Shown here: positions 51,544 through 59,752 of the stretch, one piece after another | How the letters are laid out: every line of letters starts with the position of its first letter | Position numbering within the stretch: the first letter of the stretch is position 1 | Assembly: GCA_016786665.1 (NCBI GenBank) | Contig: JAEUVZ010000058.1 | Location: 28,627-92,626 of the forward strand | Source of the DNA: Flavipsychrobacter sp. | GTDB lineage: Bacteria > Bacteroidota > Bacteroidia > Chitinophagales > Chitinophagaceae | DNA length: 64,000 nucleotides | Direction of reading: 5' to 3' | Notes under the pieces: generated by a model | Seen by the model: only the letters and a program-made list of their open reading frames with translations | Told to the model about the DNA's origin: nothing | Databases searched by the model: none | Made by a program: the position numbers and the translations under genes

Positions 51544-52830
51544 ATGAGACCAGAACAATATATCAGCAGCCAGGAAGCGCTCGACCTGGTAGAAAACGGC
51601 AACCGGGTATTTATACAAGGTGGGGCTGCCACTCCTGTACACCTGCTGAACGAACTACTTGGGCGCCATGACACCCTAAAGGACATAGAGCTGGTTTCTA
51701 TCAGCCTGCAGGGAGCTGTAGACTGGAATCGCCCGGGAGTAACAGACAGTTTTTACCTGAATTCGCTGTTTGTTTCCGCAAATGTACGGGGATGGGTGAA
51801 TGGCGACCGGGGAGACTATGTACCCATCTTCCTGAGTGAAATACCCTGCCTGTTCCAAAACGGCATCCTTCCGCTGGACGTGGCTATTGTACAGGTATCT
51901 ACGCCTGATGAACATGGCTACTGCACCCTGGGGCCGTCGGTAGATATCACCCTCAGCGCCGTACGCAACGCGCGAAAAGTGATAGCCCAGGTGAACCCGC
52001 TGCTGCCGAGGGTATTTGGCGATGGCTGTTTCCATATTTCCGCCTTTCACGCACTGGTATACGCCGCCGAACCACTCGCCGTACTGGGCAGCCTTGAGTC
52101 TGCCAATGATATATCAGAAAAGATAGGCCGGCACGTAGCCGAACTCATAGACAATGGTTCTACGTTGCAAATGGGTATTGGCTCCGTACCCGATGCCGTG
52201 CTACGCAGCCTGCAGCACCACCGCGAACTGGGCATCCATACCGAAATGTTCTCTGACGGCGTGGTTTCGCTGGTGGAACACGGTGTAGTAACCAATGAAC
52301 ATAAAAAAGTAAACAAAGGAAAAACCGTGAGCTCCTTCGTGCTGGGGAGCCAGAAGGTGTACGACTTCATTAACAACAATCCTGCTGTATGGTGCATGGA
52401 CGCCTCTTATGTAAACGATACATCCATTATACGGAAGAACCCTAAAGTAGTAGCCATTAACAGCGCGCTGGAAATAGATATTACCGGGCAGGTTTGTGCC
52501 GACTCGCTGGGCTCGTACCAGTACTCCGGCATAGGCGGACAAATGGATTTTATGCGTGGCGCAGCGCTATCGGAAGGCGGCAAACCGATCATCGCCCTGC
52601 CGAGCACCACGAAGGACTGCACCTCCCGGATAGTACCCTTCCTGAAGCAGGGCGCCGGCGTAGTGACCACCCGGGGGCACGTACACTATGTGGCCACGGA
52701 ATATGGCGTAGTGAACCTGTACGGAAAAAACATGGCGCAACGGGCCCGACTGCTCACCAGCATCGCCCACCCTAACCACCGCGAAAGCCTGGAGGCCGCC
52801 TACTTTGAGCGGTTCGGCCAGCTAATATAG
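51544..52830 (+). CDS. Acetyl-CoA hydrolase/transferase (4-hydroxybutyrate or acetate CoA-transferase-like)
   Basis: A 428-residue cytoplasmic CoA-transferase of the Cat1/4HbCT family. It has VFIQGGAATPVHLLNEL, VSTPDEHGYCTLGPSVDITLSAVRNA, LQMGIGSVPDAVLRSL, the active-site segment LGIHTEMFSDGVVSLVEHG and the CoA-binding SGIGGQMDFMRGA. It exchanges CoA between short-chain acyl-CoA and a free acid, often acetate. Substrate specificity is not readable. It stands alone upstream of the persulfide dioxygenase gene, with a 119-base gap, so shared function is not implied. Confidence 0.9.
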   Translation: MRPEQYISSQEALDLVENGNRVFIQGGAATPVHLLNELLGRHDTLKDIELVSISLQGAVDWNRPGVTDSFYLNSLFVSANVRGWVNGDRGDYVPIFLSEIPCLFQNGILPLDVAIVQVSTPDEHGYCTLGPSVDITLSAVRNARKVIAQVNPLLPRVFGDGCFHISAFHALVYAAEPLAVLGSLESANDISEKIGRHVAELIDNGSTLQMGIGSVPDAVLRSLQHHRELGIHTEMFSDGVVSLVEHGVVTNEHKKVNKGKTVSSFVLGSQKVYDFINNNPAVWCMDASYVNDTSIIRKNPKVVAINSALEIDITGQVCADSLGSYQYSGIGGQMDFMRGAALSEGGKPIIALPSTTKDCTSRIVPFLKQGAGVVTTRGHVHYVATEYGVVNLYGKNMAQRARLLTSIAHPNHRESLEAAYFERFGQLI

Positions 52831-52949
52831 GATGCGAGGCCCGCGACCGTCAAGCACCCGTTGATAAAGAGCAATATCATCGCTTCTGCTGACGTGCGTC
52901 ATAGGTGCGGGAAACAGGTGTACGGACATTTGCAGAAAATACCCTGTAC

Positions 52950-54362
52950 ATGTATATAGAACAGATATACACCGGTTGCCTGGCGCAAGCCGCCTACTAC
53001 CTGGAACATAATGGAGAAGCGGCAGTAGTAGACCCGCTGCGCGATGTGACCGCGTATGTAAAGAAAGCACGGGAGCGCAATGCCACCATCAAATACATCT
53101 TTGAAACGCACTTTCATGCGGACTTTGTATCGGGCCACCTGGAACTGGCGAAAGCAACCGGGGCTACGATTGTTTTCGGCCCTACGGCCAAACCGGAATT
53201 TTTCGCGCTGACCGCGAAAGATGAGCAGGAATTTACCCTGGGGAACGTAACGATAAAAGTGCTGCACACCCCAGGGCACACAATGGAAAGCTGCTGCTAC
53301 CTGCTGTACAATGAGAAAGGAGAAGAAGCTATGCTCTTTACCGGTGATACCCTCTTCCTGGGAGATGTAGGGCGGCCCGACCTGGCGCAGAAAGCAGGCT
53401 TATCGCAGGAAGAACTGGGCGGCATGCTGTATGACTCGCTCCGGAACAAAATACTTCCCTTGCCAGATCATGTTGTTATCTATCCCGCCCACGGCGCGGG
53501 CAGCGCCTGCGGAAAAAACATGAGCACCGAAAAATACGACACCCTGGGCCATCAAAAGCAGGTAAACTATGCACTGGACCCCAGGCTGACCAAAGAAGAA
53601 TTTATAAAAGAAGTAACTACCGGGCTCACCAAGCCGCCGCAATACTTTCCGCATAACGTGGCCATTAACAAGAAAGGCTACCGAAGCCTTGACGAGATAA
53701 TACGTGCCGCCAAACCGCTGACTGCAGAACAGTTTGCAGCAGTAACCAAAGCGGAAGAAACACTGATACTGGATACTCGTCCCGCACCGCAGTTTGTGAA
53801 AGGACACATCCCCGGCTCAGTAAACATAGGGCTGGATGGCGACTTTGCACCCTGGGTAGGCGCCCTGGTAAACGATATAGAGCAGGCGATAGCCATAGTA
53901 TGCGAGGAAGGGAAAGAACAGGAAGTAGTGATACGCCTGACACGTGTAGGCTACGACAACGCCATAGGCTACCTGGAAGGCGGCTACTCCGCCTGGGCAG
54001 AGGCGGGATACCCGGCAGATACCATTAGCTGCATAGACGCGGAAAAACTGGCCGACCTGCTGGAAGAAAAGCCGGTGGCCACACTGCTGGATGTGCGCCG
54101 GAAAAGCGAATATGATTCGGAACATGTGATAGGCGCGGAAAATCTGCCCCTTAACTATATCAATGACCGCATGGATGAACTGGACACGGATGTAACCTAC
54201 TTTGTGTACTGCGCAGCGGGATACCGCTCAGTAATATTCATATCTATACTGCAGGCGCGGGGACTGCGTAACCTGGTGAATATAAATGGTGGCTTCAACG
54301 CCATAAAGCGAAATGGCCGGCTTTTCCTCAGTAAATACCAGCAGCCCACAACCATGCTGTAA
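52950..54362 (+). CDS. Persulfide dioxygenase-like MBL protein fused to two rhodanese domains
   Basis: 470 residues from the ATG at 52950. Residues 1-240 are a metallo-beta-lactamase fold of ETHE1 type: ETHFHADFVSGH (the last His of HxHxDH is Phe, fitting a single-iron site), TPGHTMESC and FTGDTLFLGDVGRPDL, then a YPAHGAGSACG loop. Residues 265-360 are a first rhodanese domain with Cys in VCEEGKEQ, and 370-465 a second with VYCAAGYRS. The arrangement is like CstB, which oxidises low-molecular-weight persulfides to sulfite and passes sulfur on to thiosulfate. It probably detoxifies sulfide, possibly that released by transsulfuration enzymes such as the one at 31690. Confidence 0.9.
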   Translation: MYIEQIYTGCLAQAAYYLEHNGEAAVVDPLRDVTAYVKKARERNATIKYIFETHFHADFVSGHLELAKATGATIVFGPTAKPEFFALTAKDEQEFTLGNVTIKVLHTPGHTMESCCYLLYNEKGEEAMLFTGDTLFLGDVGRPDLAQKAGLSQEELGGMLYDSLRNKILPLPDHVVIYPAHGAGSACGKNMSTEKYDTLGHQKQVNYALDPRLTKEEFIKEVTTGLTKPPQYFPHNVAINKKGYRSLDEIIRAAKPLTAEQFAAVTKAEETLILDTRPAPQFVKGHIPGSVNIGLDGDFAPWVGALVNDIEQAIAIVCEEGKEQEVVIRLTRVGYDNAIGYLEGGYSAWAEAGYPADTISCIDAEKLADLLEEKPVATLLDVRRKSEYDSEHVIGAENLPLNYINDRMDELDTDVTYFVYCAAGYRSVIFISILQARGLRNLVNINGGFNAIKRNGRLFLSKYQQPTTML

Positions 54363-54386
54363 CAACAACAGCAACAAACAAACGGC

Positions 54387-54421
54387 ATAGCGCGGCACAC
54401 AGCCGCGCTATTTTTTATTTT
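54387..54421 (+). terminator. Terminator of the persulfide dioxygenase gene
   Basis: A perfect 10-base-pair stem ATAGCGCGGC / GCCGCGCTAT with loop ACACA, followed by TTTTTTATTTT on the plus strand. On the minus strand it follows the hemN stop by 45 bases and is trailed by GTTTGTTTGTTG, so it may also help end the cbb3 operon. Confidence 0.9.
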
Positions 54422-54456
54422 GTCCTTATAGGCTGCTTTGCACGTCGCCGGCGGCT

Positions 54457-55821
54457 TTATATTGCCTTGCTAAATAATTGCGAGGGCTGGCCGGATCGGC
54501 CGCGTTGTAAATGCAAATCGAAAGCGCTGCAGACGTTACGGAGGAAATTCCTACCCAGGGCAGTAACACAGGCACCAGCATCGTCATACGCCACCAGTCC
54601 ATCTTCTCTAAAGGACTGCAATACAGGAAAAACCACCTCCTTCAATACCGGCAAGTGTCGCTGCTGAAAACTCGTCCTGCCCCGGCAACTGATATCAAGA
54701 ATATACCGGCGAAAATCAACATCCTCGTCGCTCAGCATGTAGCCTTTGTGAACCGGCAGCCTGCCCGCCTGCACCGCAGCGTAGTAGCCGGCCAGCGTCT
54801 TCTCGTTCTGAACGAACGCGTCGCCCGCATCGCTGATAGCCGACACTCCCAATCCCAGCAACAGAGAAGTGTGCTGGGTAGTATAACCCATAAAATTGCG
54901 ATGCAGCCGACCGCGCGTGTGGGCGGTATGCAGCGCATCGCCCGGCAGGGCGAAGTGGTCCATACCTACATCCTGGTATCCCGCAGCGGTAAATAATTCC
55001 TTACCAATACGGTAGAGCTGCATTTTTCTGGCGGCATCCGGAAGGTCGCTTTCGTCAAATAGCCGCTGCCCCCGGCTTGTCCAGGGCACATGAGCGTAGC
55101 TGTAAAACGCTACCCTGTCGGGCCGCAGCGAAATGCACTCCTGAATGGTCTTCGTCATATTGACCGGCTCCTGTAAGGGTAGCCCGTATATCAAATCGAA
55201 ATTAACTGAAGTAAACCCTACACTCCGTGCCATAAGAGTTGCATTCACCACGTTGCTGAACGGCTGCACCCGGTTAATTACCCGCTGCACCTCGGGGTCG
55301 TTATCCTGCACACCATAGCTCACGCGCCGGAAACCCAGTTCGTAGAGCACCTGCAGATGCTCACGGGTGGTATTGTTCGGGTGCCCTTCCAGGCTGAACT
55401 CATGAGCCGGGGAAATACTGCACGACTCCAAAATCTCCGTCAACATCCTACCTAAATTCTCCGGGGAGAAGAAAGTAGGCGTACCGCCGCCCAGGTGTAG
55501 CTCCCGCAGCAATGGAGGCTCGCCCATCAGCCGGAGGTAAGCGCGCCACTCCTGCAAAAGCGCCTGCATGTACACCTCTTCCACACTATGGTTAGTGGTG
55601 ATTTTCTTATTGCAACCACAATAGGTACACAGCGACTCACAAAACGGCAGATGAATATACAGGCTGATGCCCTCCAGCTTGTTGCCAATGTGAAAACGGC
55701 GGGTAAAGGCAGACTGCCATTCGGCGTGGCTCACTTCATTCTTCCAGTAAGGCACGGTAGGGTAACTGGTGTACCTGGGCACTGGTACATTATACTTTTG
55801 TAATAAATCGACACCAGACAT
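54457..55821 (-). CDS. hemN: Oxygen-independent coproporphyrinogen III oxidase
   Basis: A 454-residue radical SAM enzyme. CESLCTYCGCN gives the 4Fe-4S CxxxCxxC near residue 65 with the extra Cys typical of HemN; LHLGGGTPTFFS, NFDLIYGLPLQ and YSYAHVPW follow, and the C-terminal HemN domain is complete (GLGVSAISDAGDAF). It makes protoporphyrinogen without oxygen, in the cytoplasm. It begins six bases after the stop of the SafE-like gene and is the last gene of the cbb3 operon, which is logical: haem for the oxidase must be made when oxygen is scarce. Confidence 0.96.
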   Translation of the reverse strand: MSGVDLLQKYNVPVPRYTSYPTVPYWKNEVSHAEWQSAFTRRFHIGNKLEGISLYIHLPFCESLCTYCGCNKKITTNHSVEEVYMQALLQEWRAYLRLMGEPPLLRELHLGGGTPTFFSPENLGRMLTEILESCSISPAHEFSLEGHPNNTTREHLQVLYELGFRRVSYGVQDNDPEVQRVINRVQPFSNVVNATLMARSVGFTSVNFDLIYGLPLQEPVNMTKTIQECISLRPDRVAFYSYAHVPWTSRGQRLFDESDLPDAARKMQLYRIGKELFTAAGYQDVGMDHFALPGDALHTAHTRGRLHRNFMGYTTQHTSLLLGLGVSAISDAGDAFVQNEKTLAGYYAAVQAGRLPVHKGYMLSDEDVDFRRYILDISCRGRTSFQQRHLPVLKEVVFPVLQSFREDGLVAYDDAGACVTALGRNFLRNVCSAFDLHLQRGRSGQPSQLFSKAI

Positions 55822-55827
55822 AACACT

Positions 55828-56541
55828 CTAATTTTTGTGACAGCAACTCGCTTTCACCTCGTGTATTTTGGTTACTTCCAACTTTGGGCTCAGGTAGGGA
55901 ATACCCAGGTTGAAGCCCCGCAGCAGGAACAGGAAACCAAAGAACAGCATCAGCATAGGCACTACCTTGCGGATACTGGTATAGGACAGGAAAGAGACTT
56001 TATTCTTCAGGATAGTAATACTGATGAGCATGGGCATGGTGCCTATGCCGAAAGCGTACATGGATAAAGCCGCCGCAGCCGGCGTGGCGGCATTTACCGA
56101 CGCGGCCAGCGCCATGTAGACCAGTCCGCAGGGAAGGAGGCCATTCAGCACACCTGTGATGAACAACCCATTAAGTGAAGGCTGTGCCATGAAGCGGCCA
56201 ATGCGCCGCTGTACGTAACCCGACCACGGCAACTTACCGCTGAATGAACCACCAGGAAAAAAAGACAGAAGCCCCGCCACCAGCAATGCCATACCCAGCG
56301 CTATGGAAATGTATTGCTGCACCTGGGGCTGAAATACGCTCTTGAAAGAATACAGCACCACGCCCATAAGCGCATATACGCTCACCCTGCCAAAATGATA
56401 CAGCAAAATGGCCGCCCATTTGCGCCCAGGAGTCATAGCATGGAAGGGCATGACCAACATGATGGGGCCACACATGCCTACGCAATGCAGGCTACCCGTA
56501 AGACCCATTAGCAGCGATATAACCAATGACGAGCCTTCCAT
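55828..56541 (-). CDS. Sulfite exporter TauE/SafE-type membrane protein of the cbb3 operon (copper delivery candidate)
   Basis: 237 residues, six or seven membrane helices. The first helix carries TGSLHCVGMCGPIML, a His and two Cys inside the membrane, as in DsbD/SafE-like proteins linked to cbb3 assembly; a second helix has NGLLPCGLVYMAL. The tail ends ASCCHKN with paired Cys and His, a likely metal-binding end. It overlaps ccoH by one base. A role in copper handling for the binuclear site is inferred from position and residues. Confidence 0.85.
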   Translation of the reverse strand: MEGSSLVISLLMGLTGSLHCVGMCGPIMLVMPFHAMTPGRKWAAILLYHFGRVSVYALMGVVLYSFKSVFQPQVQQYISIALGMALLVAGLLSFFPGGSFSGKLPWSGYVQRRIGRFMAQPSLNGLFITGVLNGLLPCGLVYMALAASVNAATPAAAALSMYAFGIGTMPMLISITILKNKVSFLSYTSIRKVVPMLMLFFGFLFLLRGFNLGIPYLSPKLEVTKIHEVKASCCHKN

Positions 56542-56990
56542 TACCGGGTGAGGTTTATATCAGACTCCTGGTAATACTGTACGCCATCGCTGGTCCAGCT
56601 TATCTTGCACTTGTAAAATACATCCTGGAGTTCCGACCGGCGAAAAGACAAGTGATTGCCTTCCACCTTCCGCTCAAACCGCCTGTCGAGCGAAGTTTTT
56701 ACCGGCGAGTAGAAATGGATATCCGCCTGTAATACTTTTCCGGCGAATTCCTGCGGAAAATCCACAGCCACTTCCGCTTCACCGGCGGTAAGCCGCACCG
56801 GTGCAGATAGTCCCGACTGGTTTTTGCCCGCATCTATCTGTTGCTGATAAGCTATCTCTTTCGCATAGTAGTCTTTAGCAACCAGGTCAAAATCCTGGTT
56901 CATGCTCCGGGCTACCAGTATAACCATCAGCACTACAAAAGTACCGTACAGCAGCGCTATCCTTGCTCCCCAACCTAATTTAACTGTCAT
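56541..56990 (-). CDS. ccoH: FixH/CcoH family cbb3 assembly protein
   Basis: 149 residues from the ATG at 56990. One membrane helix (WGARIALLYGTFVVLMVILVARSM) is followed by DFDLVAKDYYAKEIAYQQQIDAGKN, the FixH hallmark, and a periplasmic beta domain. It assists insertion of the catalytic subunit. It starts 13 bases after the ccoG stop and ends by overlapping the SafE-like gene by one base. Confidence 0.9.
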   Translation of the reverse strand: MTVKLGWGARIALLYGTFVVLMVILVARSMNQDFDLVAKDYYAKEIAYQQQIDAGKNQSGLSAPVRLTAGEAEVAVDFPQEFAGKVLQADIHFYSPVKTSLDRRFERKVEGNHLSFRRSELQDVFYKCKISWTSDGVQYYQESDINLTR

Positions 56991-57003
56991 AGTAAGTGAT
57001 TTT

Positions 57004-58407
57004 TTAGTTTCCGTTGAACGGCCCCAGGAAAGTGGTCGTAATTGTTTTGATCTTCTCCCCGTCTTCATACACCGCGATGCTGAGTGGCATCTTACGTTGC
57101 GTTACATCTTTTTCCGCCAGGTAGATGAACATGGAACCGGACGCAGAACCTTCCTTCGGAACCAGTAACTGCTCATTGCCCACTATCTGTATCTCTCCTT
57201 TAAAGTTCTCGGGCCTGAACTCCAGCTTTTTATCTTTAAACGTCTTATTCAGCAGGCGGTAATTGTATAAATTACTCAGCCTGTTTCCCGGCTGCTGCTG
57301 GTAGAGTTGCCCGGGTGTCTTCAGTATTGAAATACCTACATCGGTACGGCTGGTAAGCAGGTACACTTCTACACCCAGCAGCAGGCACATCACGATGGTG
57401 TAGGCCTTCATGCGGCCGGTAAACCGGAACTTTTTCTTTTCCGATATGTTGCTTTCCGATGCGTAACGAATGAGCCCTTCCGGGAAACCCGCCGCGTTCA
57501 TCATGTGGTTGCAGGCATCTATACAGGCGGTGCAATTCACGCATTCCAGCTGTGTACCGTTGCGTATATCAATACCCGTGGGGCAAACCTTTACACACTG
57601 CTCACAATCAATGCAATCGCCAAGGGTACGCTCTTCCTTCCTTTTCAGCCGGCCGCGGGGCTCTCCTCTTACGTGGTCGTAAGCTACCACTATGCTGTTC
57701 CTGTCCAGCAATACCCCCTGCATACGGCCATAAGGGCAGATGGTAGTACATACCTGCTCCCGCAGGCGTACATACACAAAAAAGAAAATGGTAGTGAACA
57801 GCAAGAGGATGGCAAAACCGCCAATGTGCTGCGCGAATGGCCCCCTGATGATCTCCCTCAGTTCGTCAATACCTATTACATAGGCCAGGAAGGTATTGGC
57901 GATAATGAAGCTCACGCTCCAGAACAGTATCCATTTACCACCTCGCTTGATGATCTTGTCGGAATCCCACTTCGCTTTGTCGAGGCGCTTCTGCTCCATG
58001 GCATCGCCCTCTATCCAGTATTCTATCTTGCGGAACACCAGCTCCATAAAGATAGTCTGGGGACAAGCCCATCCGCAGAACACCCGCCCGAAAACAACAG
58101 TGAACAAAGCGATGAACACAATAAAAACCACCATACCCAGCCCGAATATGAAAAAATCCTGTGGCCAGAATATCTGCCCGAAAAGGATGAACTTCCTTTT
58201 CAGTACATTAATCATCAGGAAAGGGTGCCCGTCTACCTTAATAAAGGGAATAGCGAAAAAGACGAGCAGGTAAAATACACTCAGCAGTGTGCGGGCATTG
58301 TACAACTTGCCAGAGGGCTTTTTAGGATAAACCCATATCCTCCTTCCGTCTTTATCTATGGTGGCTACTTTGTCTCTAAAGGATGCACCCGACTCTACAT
58401 CGTTCAT
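57004..58407 (-). CDS. ccoG: cbb3 oxidase accessory protein CcoG (copper-reducing ferredoxin-like)
   Basis: 467 residues with four or five membrane helices and two 4Fe-4S cluster motifs, GDCIDCEQCVKVCPTGIDIRNG and ECVNCTACIDACNHMM at 265-320. A further CGWACPQ pair near residue 112 and CTTICPYGRMQG near 225 complete the CcoG pattern. A C-terminal periplasmic domain (from about 345) resembles FixG. CcoG reduces Cu(II) to Cu(I) for delivery to the oxidase. It lies four bases from ccoP. Confidence 0.95.
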   Translation of the reverse strand: MNDVESGASFRDKVATIDKDGRRIWVYPKKPSGKLYNARTLLSVFYLLVFFAIPFIKVDGHPFLMINVLKRKFILFGQIFWPQDFFIFGLGMVVFIVFIALFTVVFGRVFCGWACPQTIFMELVFRKIEYWIEGDAMEQKRLDKAKWDSDKIIKRGGKWILFWSVSFIIANTFLAYVIGIDELREIIRGPFAQHIGGFAILLLFTTIFFFVYVRLREQVCTTICPYGRMQGVLLDRNSIVVAYDHVRGEPRGRLKRKEERTLGDCIDCEQCVKVCPTGIDIRNGTQLECVNCTACIDACNHMMNAAGFPEGLIRYASESNISEKKKFRFTGRMKAYTIVMCLLLGVEVYLLTSRTDVGISILKTPGQLYQQQPGNRLSNLYNYRLLNKTFKDKKLEFRPENFKGEIQIVGNEQLLVPKEGSASGSMFIYLAEKDVTQRKMPLSIAVYEDGEKIKTITTTFLGPFNGN

Positions 58408-58411
58408 CGTT

Positions 58412-59560
58412 CTATTTTTGGGCCACTGACTGGGCGCTATCCGCCGGTGCGGCCTGTTGTTCCGTATACTTTTCTCCCTGCGGTTCCTTCGGCGCGGCAG
58501 GCTTAGTGCCTTGCAGCGTCTTTACGTAGCTGGACAGCTCAGCAATCTGTTTCGGCGAGAAGTCATCCTTCCAGCTCTTCATACCCTTATCCTGCCAACC
58601 GTACTTTACCGACTTAAATATATCCTGTATGCTACCGCCGTGCAGCCAATAATCATCGGCCAGGTTGGGGCCTACCCCGCCTCCGCCGTCGGCTGCGTGG
58701 CAAGCGGCGCAGCTGGTTTCAAATATTTTCTTACCCGATGCCAGCGAGCCATCATCGGTGAGCAGTGTAATGCTGTTTTCATCAACATTATTGGCCGACT
58801 GCGCCAGGTAGGCCGCTTTGTCGGCCTCTCCCTGCTTTACTTCGGCTACATATTCCTGGTAAGAGCTGGGGCCTGTTCCGGAAACATGGAATCGCCACAA
58901 GTAAATAACACCTACCACTATCGTAAGGTAGAAACCATACTTCCACCAGGGTGGCAAGCTGTTATCCAGCTCGTGGATGCCATCGTAGTCGTGATCGAGC
59001 ATTACATCCGCTTCTCTTTCTATAGGCACTACCTTGTTCACCCTGTCCCAGAAATTTACCTTTATTATCCTGCGGGCCTGTTTCTCGGTTTCAGGCTGGC
59101 CGCTCAGCACTCTTACCAGTATGCGTATGTAAACCAGCATGGCAAAAATGACCAGCAGTTCCAGCACGAGGATGCCCATAATCATATAGAAGTCGAAGGC
59201 GGGAATACCGCTCACCACTTTATCCTTCCAGCTCACATAGGCTACCGCTTCGGCTTCCCCGGCAGCGGTAGCGGAGAAGGACAAACCCGACGCAATCAAT
59301 AAAAGCAGCAGCGACTTAACGGAACCTGTATTATCAGGAGTGGCCGCATCATTCTTTTCTATCAGCGCTTGCGAGAGCTGCCTCAGCACATTGGCGGCCG
59401 CACCTATAACAAACAGGAAAACGATAATCAGGCTAACGAGACTGATGAGCAGCACATTCAGGCTGCCGCCATCTTTTGCCGGCGCTGTAGCCGCCGCCTG
59501 CCCCACCAGGGGTACCAACAGCAACAAGAAAAGCAGGTTCTTCTTTATAAATGGATACAT
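58412..59560 (-). CDS. ccoP: cbb3 oxidase subunit III, single-haem CcoP
   Basis: 382 residues. The N-terminus has a signal-like helix, then two more membrane helices (VLLISLVSLIIVFLFVIG and MIMGILVLELLVIFAMLVY), the CcoP N domain (DGIHELDNSLPPWWKYGFYLTI) with its anchor, and a cytochrome c domain with CAACH at about residue 285 and the distal Met in DKGMKSWKDDFSP. Only one CxxCH is present, whereas proteobacterial CcoP has two; single-haem forms are usual in this phylum. The tail is long and rich in proline and glutamate. Confidence 0.92.
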   Translation of the reverse strand: MYPFIKKNLLFLLLLVPLVGQAAATAPAKDGGSLNVLLISLVSLIIVFLFVIGAAANVLRQLSQALIEKNDAATPDNTGSVKSLLLLLIASGLSFSATAAGEAEAVAYVSWKDKVVSGIPAFDFYMIMGILVLELLVIFAMLVYIRILVRVLSGQPETEKQARRIIKVNFWDRVNKVVPIEREADVMLDHDYDGIHELDNSLPPWWKYGFYLTIVVGVIYLWRFHVSGTGPSSYQEYVAEVKQGEADKAAYLAQSANNVDENSITLLTDDGSLASGKKIFETSCAACHAADGGGGVGPNLADDYWLHGGSIQDIFKSVKYGWQDKGMKSWKDDFSPKQIAELSSYVKTLQGTKPAAPKEPQGEKYTEQQAAPADSAQSVAQK

Positions 59561-59578
59561 GATGTGTTGTTTAGATTT

Positions 59579-59746
59579 TTATTCTTGTTCTCCGAATGGG
59601 ATTTGCTTCATGGTGCGGATATATCCTTTGTCTGCGCGGAAAGCCCATAAGGACAGCGCCGAGAAGAAGAGGAAGAATATCACCAGCGATACCAGCGGGA
59701 AGATGCCCACCCCTGTAATGCTCTGCAAATAATTAATGAATTTCAT
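59579..59746 (-). CDS. ccoQ: CcoQ-like small subunit
   Basis: 55 residues, start ATG at 59746, between ccoNO and ccoP. MKFINYLQSITGVGIFPLVSLVIFFLFFSAL is one membrane helix, followed by WAFRADKGYIRTMKQIPFGEQE. Length, position and topology match CcoQ/FixQ, which stabilises the oxidase; the sequence itself is only weakly conserved in the family. It starts six bases after the ccoNO stop. Confidence 0.8.
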   Translation of the reverse strand: MKFINYLQSITGVGIFPLVSLVIFFLFFSALSLWAFRADKGYIRTMKQIPFGEQE

Positions 59747-59752
59747 AAGGAG

